Positions 56,264 to 63,042 of a DNA stretch of 64,000 nt are shown piece by piece. Below the pieces are notes generated by a model, which saw only the letters and a list, made by a program, of their open reading frames with translations, searched no databases and was not told the origin of the DNA. Each line of letters opens with the position of its first letter. Position 1 is the stretch's first letter. Source of the DNA: Propionibacteriaceae bacterium (GTDB lineage: Bacteria > Actinomycetota > Actinomycetes > Propionibacteriales > Propionibacteriaceae); the NCBI GenBank assembly GCA_031265875.1, contig JAISCA010000007.1, positions 62,001 through 126,000 on the forward strand, written 5' to 3'. The position numbers and the translations under genes are program-made.

Positions 56264-57292
56264 GTGAAGTTCAAGAAGACCACAGCGGTGCTGGCCGCGG
56301 CGGCCCTGGCCCTGTTGGGCGCCTGCAGCAACCCAGAGCCGTCCAACGATCCCACCGGTGACAACACCGGCGGTGGTTCGACCACCCTCAACATCACCAT
56401 CCTGCCCAAGAACCTGGGCAATCCGTACTTCGACACCTCGACCAAGGGCGCCGTGGCCGCCGCCGCCGAGATCGGCGCCACCACCTCCGAGGTCGGCCCG
56501 ACCGTGGGCGCCGCCGACGCCCAGGTGCCGTACATCCAGACCGCCACCCAGCAGCGGGTCTCCGCCATCGAGATCGCCGCCAACGATCAGACCGCCCTGT
56601 GCGACGCCCTCGACGCCGCCATGGCGGCCGGGGTCAAGGTCGTCACCTTCGACTCCGACGCGCCCGGCTGCCGCGACCTCTTCATCAATCAGGCCGAGTC
56701 CGCCGGCATCGCCAAGGTCCTGGTCGAGATGGTGGCCGAGCAAGTCGGCGACGCCGGCCAGATCGCCATCCTGTCCGCCACCGCCAACGCCACCAACCAG
56801 AACGCCTGGATCGAACTGATGCAAGCTGATCTGGCGGCCAACCACCCCAACATCGAACTGGTCAAGATCGCCTACGGCGACGACAACGACCAGAAGTCGT
56901 ACGACGAGACCGCCGCCCTGCTCCAGTCCTACCCGGAGCTGAAGGGCATCGTGGCCCCGACCACCGTCGGCATTCTGGCCGCCGCCCGCTACCTGTCCGC
57001 CTCGCAGGCCAAGGGCCAGGTCGCCCTGACCGGTCTGGGCACGCCCAACGACATGCGTGACTATGTCAAAGACGGCACCGTCCAAGAGTTCGCGCTCTGG
57101 AACCCGGAGGACCTGGGCTACCTGACCACCTACGCCGTCCAGGCCCTGGTCGACGGCACCATCACCGGCGCCCAAGGCGACACCTTCGAAGCTGGCCGGC
57201 TCGGTAGGTTCACGGTCGGCCCCGACCGCACCGTCCTGCTGGGCGATCCCTACCGCTTCAACGCTGACAACATCGACAACTTCCACTTCTGA
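56264..57292 (+). CDS. rhaS: rhamnose-type sugar-binding lipoprotein
   Basis: 342-residue periplasmic-binding-protein-1-fold lipoprotein. A signal sequence ends with lipobox LLGAC, then comes a Gly/Thr/Asn linker and the core: PKNLGNPYFDTSTKGA, TQQRVSAIEIAANDQTALC, TFDSDAPGCRDLFINQA, GQIAILSATANATNQNAWI, PTTVGILAAARYLS, GLGTPNDMRDYVKDGTVQEF and LWNPEDLGYL. These blocks follow the rhamnose-binding RhaS family (TIGR02637) closely, more so than ribose or AI-2 binding proteins, as far as I can judge from memory. GTG start after GAAAGGA at 56250-56256. Fixed to the outer membrane face, it hands sugar to RhaPQ. Confidence 0.85.
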   Translation: MKFKKTTAVLAAAALALLGACSNPEPSNDPTGDNTGGGSTTLNITILPKNLGNPYFDTSTKGAVAAAAEIGATTSEVGPTVGAADAQVPYIQTATQQRVSAIEIAANDQTALCDALDAAMAAGVKVVTFDSDAPGCRDLFINQAESAGIAKVLVEMVAEQVGDAGQIAILSATANATNQNAWIELMQADLAANHPNIELVKIAYGDDNDQKSYDETAALLQSYPELKGIVAPTTVGILAAARYLSASQAKGQVALTGLGTPNDMRDYVKDGTVQEFALWNPEDLGYLTTYAVQALVDGTITGAQGDTFEAGRLGRFTVGPDRTVLLGDPYRFNADNIDNFHF

Positions 57293-57297
57293 TCCAC

Positions 57298-57344
57298 ACG
57301 CGGTGGTCCCGCCCAGGCCTTGAGCTTGGGCGGGACCACCGCGT
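57298..57344 (+). terminator. terminator of the sugar importer operon
   Basis: Stem of about 20 bp with one mismatch: ACGCGGTGGTCCCGCCCA pairs with TGGGCGGGACCACCGCGT, around a short loop, five bases after the binding protein stop codon. A clear end to the operon. Confidence 0.88.
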
Positions 57345-57615
57345 TCAGGGCCAGCTCAGAGACTCGTACCCCCGTCATCCCCGTCATCGTCCCCACCGTC
57401 CACATCGCGCCGTCTAGCGCGCTTCGAGGCGGACCCCCCGTTCGGCGACGGACATCGGCGATCGAGCACTTCCGCCCCTCACACCGGCGTGTCGGTTGTC
57501 GTAAACCCCGTTCGGTGGGGCGGGGTCGGCGACCGAGCACTTACGACGCCAGTTCACCTTCAACCACTCGATCTCGATGATTCGTCAAAGCCGAAGCGGG
57601 GGAGTGGGGTGAACG
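57345..57615. other. intergenic region with dispersed-repeat fragments
   Basis: No gene is supported. GGCGTGTCGGTTGTCGTAA at 57483-57501 and CCGAGCACTTACGACGCC near 57532 match pieces at 50135-50173, 30364 and 20145, so this is another degraded intergenic repeat cluster. Pairs such as GTCATCCCCGTCATCGTCCC are simple local repeats. Confidence 0.45.
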
Positions 57616-57817
57616 GCGAGGTGCGGTGACGGTATTCGGGCGCTTTGCGCCCTCTTACCGTCTGAGGGGGAACTCTTTCACTATAGACAGCAGGTTGTTT
57701 GGGGTTGTGTGCGATGGCCCGGTTTCTGGGGTTGGGGATGGCGAGGCTGCGGTGACGGTATTCGGGCGCTGCGCGCCCTATTACCGTTGGGGGAGGAGGA
57801 ACTCTTCCACCCTAGAC
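57616..57817 (+). repeat. tandem pair of about 75-bp repeats next to tRNA-Ser
   Basis: GGTGACGGTATTCGGGCGCT...GCGCCC, then TTACCGT and GGAACTCTT...CTAGAC, occurs at about 57616-57690 and again at 57742-57817, 126 bp apart. Both copies begin with GCGGTGACGGT (57623-57633 and 57749-57759), which equals the 3' end of the tRNA-Ser gene (57937-57947, same direction on the + strand). Confidence 0.75.
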
Positions 57818-57925
57818 GAGGCGCAGCCTCGTCTAGGTGTTTGTCGGGCTGTACGCTCCTGCCAGCTGCGCTGGCGTCGCGACCAGCCCGACAAACACCA
57901 GAGCCGACCCAAGGGGTCGGCTCTG
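57811..57925 (-). terminator. three consecutive perfect hairpins behind tRNA-Ser
   Basis: 57811-57837 is a 12-bp perfect stem (CCTAGACGAGGC) with a 3-base loop; 57836-57899 a 16-bp perfect stem (GGTGTTTGTCGGGCTG) with a 32-base loop; 57899-57925 a 12-bp perfect stem (CAGAGCCGACCC) with a 3-base loop. The last lies 9 bp from the tRNA 3' end and is probably the tRNA terminator, read leftward. The others are unexplained. Confidence 0.7.
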
Positions 57926-57934
57926 GGTGGAAAT

Positions 57935-58022
57935 TGGCGGTGACGGTGGGATTTGAACCCACGGAGGGTTGCCCCTCTCACGCTTTCGAGGCGTGCTCCT
58001 TCGGCCGCTCGGACACGTCACC
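57935..58022 (-). tRNA. tRNA-Ser (anticodon CGA)
   Basis: Minus strand. Acceptor arms GGTGACG and CGTCACC, discriminator G and encoded CCA (57935-57937). The anticodon stem CACGC/GCGTG encloses CTCGAAA, giving CGA, which reads UCG codons. A long variable arm (AGAGGGGCAACCCTC type) is as expected for serine, and the T arm has GGGTTCAAATCCC. 88 nt including CCA. Confidence 0.96.
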
Positions 58023-58095
58023 GTGGGCAATCGTACCGGGGCGGTCGAAGGGGGCCAAACTGGATCGGCCCGGCCCGGCCTGGCCCGGAGTGACG

Positions 58096-58791
58096 TCAAT
58101 CGGCGGTCCCCTGGCCTTGGAGCCAGGTCAGGACGGCTTGGACGCGGCGGTGGGCGGTGGCGTCGGGGGGCAGGTCGAGTTTGCTGAAGATAGAGGAGAT
58201 GTGCTTCTCCACCGCCCCGTCGGTGATGACCAGACGCTCGCCCACGGCGGCGTTGGACAGGCCTTCGGCGATCAGGGCCAAGACCTGGCGCTCACGCTCG
58301 GACAGGCGGCCGAGAGGGGATTGGGCGTTACGGGCCACCAGCAACTGCCGTACCACCTCGGGATCGACCACGGTCTCGCCCGCCGCCACCCGGCGCAAGA
58401 TGGCGTCGAAGCCGGAGAAATCCTGGATCCGGTCCTTCAGTAGGTAACCCACTCCGCCCACCGGGCCGTCGCTCGAGCCCAGCCCCCGGCCCGCTTCCGG
58501 CGGCGACAGCAGATCGCGGGCGTACGTCTGCTCGACGTACTGGCTCAGCACCACCACGGCCAAAGCGGGATCGTCCGAACGCAGTTGGACGGCCGCCCGT
58601 AAACCGTCGTCGGTCGAGGTCGGCGGCATCCGCACATCGGTCACGACCAGATCGGGCTGACAACAAGGGACGGCCTCGAGCAGGGCGTCGGCGCTGCCCA
58701 CGGCGGCCAGGACCTCGTACCCAGCCTCCTCCAGCAGTCGCACCAAGCCCTCGCGCAACAAGACTGAGTCCTCAGCCACCACCAAGCGCAT
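58096..58791 (-). CDS. NarL/LuxR-family response regulator
   Basis: 231 residues. N-terminal receiver domain with the acidic pair ED (7-8), phosphoacceptor Asp52 in VVTDVRMPP and Lys in YLLKDR, interrupted by an insertion of about 15 Gly/Pro/Ser residues near 95-110; C-terminal LuxR helix-turn-helix LSERERQVLALIAEGLSNAAVGE. GGAGAGGGG precedes the ATG. It is transcribed after the histidine kinase gene but 477 bp downstream, with a palindromic element in the gap, so it may have gained its own promoter or come under attenuation. Target genes unknown. Confidence 0.93.
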   Translation of the reverse strand: MRLVVAEDSVLLREGLVRLLEEAGYEVLAAVGSADALLEAVPCCQPDLVVTDVRMPPTSTDDGLRAAVQLRSDDPALAVVVLSQYVEQTYARDLLSPPEAGRGLGSSDGPVGGVGYLLKDRIQDFSGFDAILRRVAAGETVVDPEVVRQLLVARNAQSPLGRLSERERQVLALIAEGLSNAAVGERLVITDGAVEKHISSIFSKLDLPPDATAHRRVQAVLTWLQGQGTAD

Positions 58792-58990
58792 CGACGGTTC
58801 CCCTCTCCTGCGGCCGGCCGATCGTCAGAGCCGGCCCCGGTCGAGCCTGGACCCATTTCAGCGCGGCCCGACTCCTGGCACTGATCCGGCCCGGCGGACG
58901 GAAGTTCGACCGGTGGGTCGGACCGCCCACTGGCGCTGGCCGGATGGCTCCCTCGAGTCGGAGTACGGCTGACAGCCCGTCGCCTCGATC

Positions 58991-59154
58991 CTAGTGGGCC
59001 CAGCCCCTAAACCTGTGGACTCGCGGCGCCAGACGCGGCGCTGGCCGCGTTGTCGTCGGTCGACGATGGCCCCGCATCGCCTCCCTCCTCCACCTCGCCA
59101 GCCCCACGCCTGACACCGCTCCTTCTCCCCACCTTTAGGGGCTGGGCCCACTAG
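58991..59154. mobile_element. MITE-like palindromic element between kinase and regulator genes
   Basis: A perfect 21-bp inverted repeat (58991-59011, starting CTAGTGGGCCCAGCCCC, and 59134-59154) encloses 122 bp without coding potential. Both ends carry the rare tetranucleotide CTAG. Size, perfect ends and position between two genes that normally adjoin suggest a small non-autonomous insertion. Next to it, 59151-59164 (CTAGTGTCGTGTTA) equals the terminus of the element at 62569. Confidence 0.6.
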
Positions 59155-59268
59155 TGTCGTGTTAAGGAGATGTCGTACGCTGCGCCGCGCCAGCCGGGGC
59201 CTCAGACGCCGCCGGGCTCAGCCTCGCTCGACGCGGCTGGACCCGGCGCGGCCAACGGCTGAGGCCGA

Positions 59269-60579
59269 TCAGCCCAGTGGGATGGTGATGGTGACAGTGG
59301 TGCCGCCGCCGGCCGGCGAGCTGACGGTGAAGATGCCCTCGACGCTGGTGACGCGGGCGCGCAGGCCGTCCAAGCCGTGGCCGGGCAGAGGGATGGCTCC
59401 GCCGGCCCCGTCGTCTTGCACAAACAGGATCAGTTGCCTAGGGCCGTCGTCCGGGTCGCCGTACTCGTGCAAGGACAGTTCGACCCGCCCCGCCCGGGAG
59501 TGCTTGGCGGCGTTGGCGATGGCCTCGGCGGCGCCGAAGTAGATCGCCCGCTCGACCGGTTCGGAGTAGCGCGGCAGCCGCTCGTCCAGGTCGAGTTCGA
59601 CCGGCAGGGGCGCGCTGCCGGCCAGCGAGGTCAAAGCGGCCGCCAAACCCCGTTCGGCTAGGACGGGCGGAGCGAAGCCGCGGGACAGTTGGCGCAGCTC
59701 GCGGATGGTCTCATCGTTACGGGCCTGAGCCTCCGCCAACATGGTCTGGGCGGCGTCGAGGTCGCCGCTGGCCAGACGCCGCTGGGCGGTGGCCAGGTCC
59801 ATGCCGGTCCGGATCAGGCGCTGCTGGGGGCCGTCATGGAGATCACGCTCCAGTTGGCGGAGGCGCTGGGACTCGGCCCGGTCGGCGTCGGCCCGGGTCT
59901 CGCGTAGGTGCTCGACGTGCTCAGCCATGTCTTGCGAGCCGGGGGTGAGGAAGAAGCGGGCGATGGCGACGTCGGCCCGCGCGACGCCCCAGATCACGAA
60001 GGGCCAGGTGACGATGAAGAGAATGCCCGAGAGCAGGTCGAACCAACTGGGCAGGCCAGTCAAGACGGACTCGAACAGCCCATGCACGCTGCCCGCGAAG
60101 TAAGACACGACCTCTTGCCCGCCCCAGCCGATCCAGCAGACGGCGGCCAGGGAGAGCGGGCTTTGGCCGAGCGCCCCGAAAGTGGCCAGGCCGGCCTCGC
60201 GCCAACGCCTGGGGCTGCTCAGCTGGGCTGAGATCCAGGCTATGAAGCCTTTGCCGGAAGAGCGGACCGGGTGGATCCGGCCTTCGATCGGGCGACCTTG
60301 GGCGGCCAGGAACCAGCGTTGGGCGAGGCTGTACAAATAGGACAAGAAGAAAGCGAAGATGACCAAGGGCACCCCGGCGGTGATGAGGCAGAGGGGGAAG
60401 CCGACCCCGAACATGACCGTGGTGGCGATGCAGACGGCTAAGCCGACGGTGGCGTTGAAGCTGACATGAGCCAGGCCCAAGAGCCACCGGCCGGGGTCGA
60501 AGGCGGGCCGGTCGGTCATCACAGCGAAAGACGATACCGAGGATGGGGCGGTCGTGGGGTGGGACGGATTTCCAATCAT
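59269..60579 (-). CDS. two-component sensor histidine kinase, NarL-partner type
   Basis: 436 residues. The N-terminal half is a membrane sensor domain with about four hydrophobic segments (first two helices near VGLAVCIATTVMFGVGFPLC, others near 140-190), resembling the sensor domain common in actinobacterial kinases. The dimerisation domain has the phosphoacceptor His in LERDLHDGPQQRLIRTGMDL, followed by an ATPase domain with EAIANAAKHSRA, DDGAGG and GHGLDGLRARV. ATG at 60579 follows GGATCGAGG; the one at 60612 is less likely. It should phosphorylate the response regulator at 58096. Confidence 0.92.
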   Translation of the reverse strand: MIGNPSHPTTAPSSVSSFAVMTDRPAFDPGRWLLGLAHVSFNATVGLAVCIATTVMFGVGFPLCLITAGVPLVIFAFFLSYLYSLAQRWFLAAQGRPIEGRIHPVRSSGKGFIAWISAQLSSPRRWREAGLATFGALGQSPLSLAAVCWIGWGGQEVVSYFAGSVHGLFESVLTGLPSWFDLLSGILFIVTWPFVIWGVARADVAIARFFLTPGSQDMAEHVEHLRETRADADRAESQRLRQLERDLHDGPQQRLIRTGMDLATAQRRLASGDLDAAQTMLAEAQARNDETIRELRQLSRGFAPPVLAERGLAAALTSLAGSAPLPVELDLDERLPRYSEPVERAIYFGAAEAIANAAKHSRAGRVELSLHEYGDPDDGPRQLILFVQDDGAGGAIPLPGHGLDGLRARVTSVEGIFTVSSPAGGGTTVTITIPLG

Positions 60580-60863
60580 GCCTCGATCCTGCCCGCTCGG
60601 TCTCTCTGGCACCGCCCGGCCAACCCCCCAATTCCAGGTAGGGCTAGCCCCACCCCGGCGCTGTCGCCCAGTCGTTCAGTCGTACGGTTGGTCTGTCCTG
60701 GTGACGCCGACTGCCGGCGCGAACTTCCAGCTCGTACGACACTAGATCTGGGAGAGGCGAGGTGTCAGGCCGACCGGCCCGAGCGTCAGACGACACCTCA
60801 AAAGGACGCTCGACAAGGTCAGCTGATGAAGGATGAGCGCAACGACTGAGCACAACGACAGTG
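60580..60863. other. spacer between histidine kinase and tRNA-Arg
   Basis: No gene. ACGACACTAG at 60736-60745 is the inverted match of CTAGTGTCGT at 59151-59160, so the kinase gene is bracketed by this 10-mer. GAGGTGTC and GACACCTC around 60760-60800 form a weak stem with a long loop that could terminate the leftward tRNA-Arg transcript. Confidence 0.35.
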
Positions 60864-60939
60864 TGGCGCGCCTGGAGGGACTTGAACCCCCAACCTGCTG
60901 ATCCGTAGTCAGCTGCTCTATCCATTAAGCTACAGGCGC
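60864..60939 (-). tRNA. tRNA-Arg (anticodon ACG)
   Basis: Minus strand. Acceptor arms GCGCCTG and CAGGCGC, discriminator G, encoded CCA (60864-60866). Anticodon stem GCTGA/TCAGC encloses CTACGGA, giving ACG, to be changed to ICG by TadA (encoded at 51746). T arm GGGGGTTCAAGTCCCTC. 76 nt including CCA. Confidence 0.96.
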
Positions 60940-61309
60940 AAAGGCTCGACCAGTGTAACGCTTCGGACGCGGCCTGGCCATTCGGAGAGCAGGGCCGGTC
61001 TGGTGCGATCCTCGTCCAACTTGGCCTGTGTGAGCCTCCCCTACGACCGGTCTGGGCGAGCGCGGGCGGGATACTTGAACCTGACTGAACATTGACTGGC
61101 CGCTCCTACTCGTACTCGCTCCAGGCGAGACGATGACTTCGATCACGTCGACGGGGCCGCCAATCGCCAGCGAGGGGGTCGGACGTGCTGCTCATGGTCG
61201 TACAACTGGCGGCGGTCGTCGTCCTGAGGCTGCGGAGCCGGCCGGCCCGGTCCGGTCCGACAACCGGTTCGATCTTCGCCCGAGTGGGACTCGGCCCCCA
61301 GGCCCGGGC
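60940..61309. other. upstream region of the GH13 gene, no independent feature seen
   Basis: The frame of the glucanase gene is open back to 61133, but those 59 residues are low-complexity and do not look like the family N-terminus. I see no convincing promoter motif or repeat in the remaining sequence. Confidence 0.4.
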
Positions 61310-62572
61310 ATGACCGGGCGACCGCCGGCCGGTTGGGCCGACCACTGCGTCTGGTGGCAGGTCTATCCCCTCGGCTTCAGCGGCGCCCCGGCCAGCTTGG
61401 ACGGGGCCGCGGCGCCGCCGGGACGAGGTTTGGCCGGCCTGATCGATTGGCTCGATTACGCCGTCCGCCTGGGCGCTTCGGGGCTGGCCCTGGGGCCGAT
61501 CTTCACCGCCTCGACCCACGGCTACGACACCCTCGACCACGACAGCGTCGACCCTCGCCTGGGCGGCCGGGCCGACTTCGACGCTCTGGTCGAGGCCTGT
61601 CGCAGGCGAGGCCTACGTCTGATGCTGGACGGGGTCTTCAACCACGTCGGGGCCGACCACCCCTGGCTGCGCCAGGCCTTGGCGGAGGGGCCGGCCGGGC
61701 CCAGGGCCGACTGGTTCAAGATCGATTGGAGCGACCCGGTCCAGCCCCATCCCTGGTTGTTCGAGGGACATCCGGGGCTGGTCGAGCTGAACCACGCCAA
61801 TCCGGCCGTGGCGGCCGAGGTCCAGCGCGTCATGACGACCTGGTTGGAGCGCGGGGCGGACGCTTGGCGGCTGGACGCCGCCTACCGGGTGCCGCCGGCT
61901 TTCTGGAGCCAGGTCCTGCCGCCGGTGCGGCGGCTCCACCCGGAGGCCTGGTTCGTGGGCGAGGTCATCCACGGCGACTACGCCGGCTACGTGGCCGAGT
62001 CCGGGTTGGACGCGGTGACGCAGTACGAGCTCTGGAAGGCGGCCTGGAGCGCTCTGGCCAGCGCCAACTTCTTCGAGTTGGATTGGACCTTGGGCCGCCA
62101 CAACACCTGGTTGGACAGCTTCACGCCGCTCACCTTCCTGGGCAATCATGATGTCACCCGGTTGGCCACGGCGGTCGGGCCGGACAAGCTCGTCTTGGCT
62201 CTGGCGGTGCTCCTGACGGTCGGCGGCGTGCCGGCGATCTACTACGGCGACGAGCAGGGCTTCAGCGGGCGCAAATACGACCGGCCGGGCGGCGACGATG
62301 AGATCAGGCCGGTCTTTCCGGCTCGGCCCGAGGAACTGTCGACCCTGGGCCAGTGGGTCTATCGCGCCCATCAGGACCTGATCGGACTGCGGCGCCGTCA
62401 CGCCTGGCTGGTGGGGGCGCGCACCCAGACGGTCGAACTGTCCAACCTCCACTACCGCTACCTCAGCCAGGCCGACGGGTCCCGGATCGAGGTCGCGCTG
62501 GACTTGGAGCCCGACCCCAGGGTCGAGATCCGCTCGGCCAGCGGCTCCCGCTTGTACGCCTGGCCGGACTAG
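61310..62572 (+). CDS. GH13 family alpha-glucan hydrolase (alpha-amylase type)
   Basis: 420 residues without signal peptide, so cytosolic. A (beta/alpha)8 barrel with WWQVYPLGF at the start, LMLDGVFNHVG, nucleophile Asp in AWRLDAAYR (about 189), acid/base Glu in WFVGEVIHGDY (about 217) and FLGNHDVTR (about 280), plus PAIYYGDEQG. The order fits small intracellular maltodextrin- or cyclomaltodextrin-hydrolysing enzymes; the C-terminal beta domain is short. Start ATG at 61310 is chosen as the family region begins at residue 10. The TAG stop lies within the CTAG end of the hairpin element that follows, so an insertion may have set the present 3' end. Confidence 0.88.
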   Translation: MTGRPPAGWADHCVWWQVYPLGFSGAPASLDGAAAPPGRGLAGLIDWLDYAVRLGASGLALGPIFTASTHGYDTLDHDSVDPRLGGRADFDALVEACRRRGLRLMLDGVFNHVGADHPWLRQALAEGPAGPRADWFKIDWSDPVQPHPWLFEGHPGLVELNHANPAVAAEVQRVMTTWLERGADAWRLDAAYRVPPAFWSQVLPPVRRLHPEAWFVGEVIHGDYAGYVAESGLDAVTQYELWKAAWSALASANFFELDWTLGRHNTWLDSFTPLTFLGNHDVTRLATAVGPDKLVLALAVLLTVGGVPAIYYGDEQGFSGRKYDRPGGDDEIRPVFPARPEELSTLGQWVYRAHQDLIGLRRRHAWLVGARTQTVELSNLHYRYLSQADGSRIEVALDLEPDPRVEIRSASGSRLYAWPD

Positions 62573-62737
62573 TGTCGTGTTAGGGAGGTTGTTGACGCCT
62601 TTGAGGATGGGCGTCAGACGGGGTGGATCGCAAGGCGGAAGAAGGAGCCGGGCTGGACGCCCGGCGACTGATGACAACGCCGCGAGGCGCCCCGTCTGAC
62701 GTTCATCCCGTCAGGAACTTCCCTAACACGACACTAG
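62569..62737. mobile_element. CTAG-ended long hairpin element (MITE-like)
   Basis: The 169-bp element has terminal inverted repeats of 22 bp with one or two mismatches (62569-62590, CTAGTGTCGTGTTAGGGA..., and 62716-62737). Internal arms pair as well, such as GGGCGTCAGACGGGG with CCCCGTCTGACG, so the whole length folds as a near-continuous hairpin. No coding capacity. Its terminus recurs at 59151-59164 and, inverted and shorter, at 60736-60745. It could be a non-autonomous transposon or a very strong terminator. Confidence 0.65.
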
Positions 62738-62825
62738 TGTCCCGGTCGAGGCGGTCCAAGGACGTACGGGGGACGTACGGCTGTGGACAGGCGCCGTGGG
62801 CCAGCCGGTGGGCCAGCGCCCGGAT

Positions 62826-62860
62826 CGCCCTCTCGTGACGGCGGCGCCGCCGAGAGGGCG
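62826..62860. terminator. GC-rich hairpin
   Basis: CGCCCTCTCG and CGAGAGGGCG form a 10-bp perfect stem; within the loop GCGGCGCCGC can pair again. It lies between the glucanase and LCP genes and may end transcription from the left. Confidence 0.5.
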
Positions 62861-62878
62861 CTTCCGAGCTGGGACAGA

Positions 62879-62929
62879 CCGAGAACTAGCGTTGTAAGTT
62901 CTCGGCCCTTCGTGGTCGAGAACTAACGT
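62879..62929 (+). promoter_or_regulatory. repeated CGAGAACT motif upstream of the LCP gene
   Basis: CCGAGAACT (62879-62887) and AGTTCTCGG (62897-62905) form a palindrome with a 9-base spacer, and CGAGAACTA recurs at 62917-62925 with the same following bases (ACGT). Three half-sites in 50 bp, 115 bp before the start codon, look like an operator. Confidence 0.5.
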
Positions 62930-63042
62930 CGGAACCGCCCTGTCGGCGTCGGGCCTCGGCCCGGCCCCTGACGGACGGGCGCTGGTTGGGGCGTCCCGCT
63001 ACGATGAAGGCGTTCATCAGTCTCCTCCAGAGAGGCCTAGTC

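Noticed and set aside
61133..61309. Upstream extension of the GH13 gene to 61133
   Set aside because: The 59 extra residues are low-complexity and unlike the start of GH13 enzymes; the ATG at 61310 fits the barrel start.
58991..62737. A complete transposon or insertion sequence in the 59-62.7 kb region
   Set aside because: Terminal inverted repeats are present, but no transposase gene lies between them; only a kinase, tRNA and glucanase genes do.
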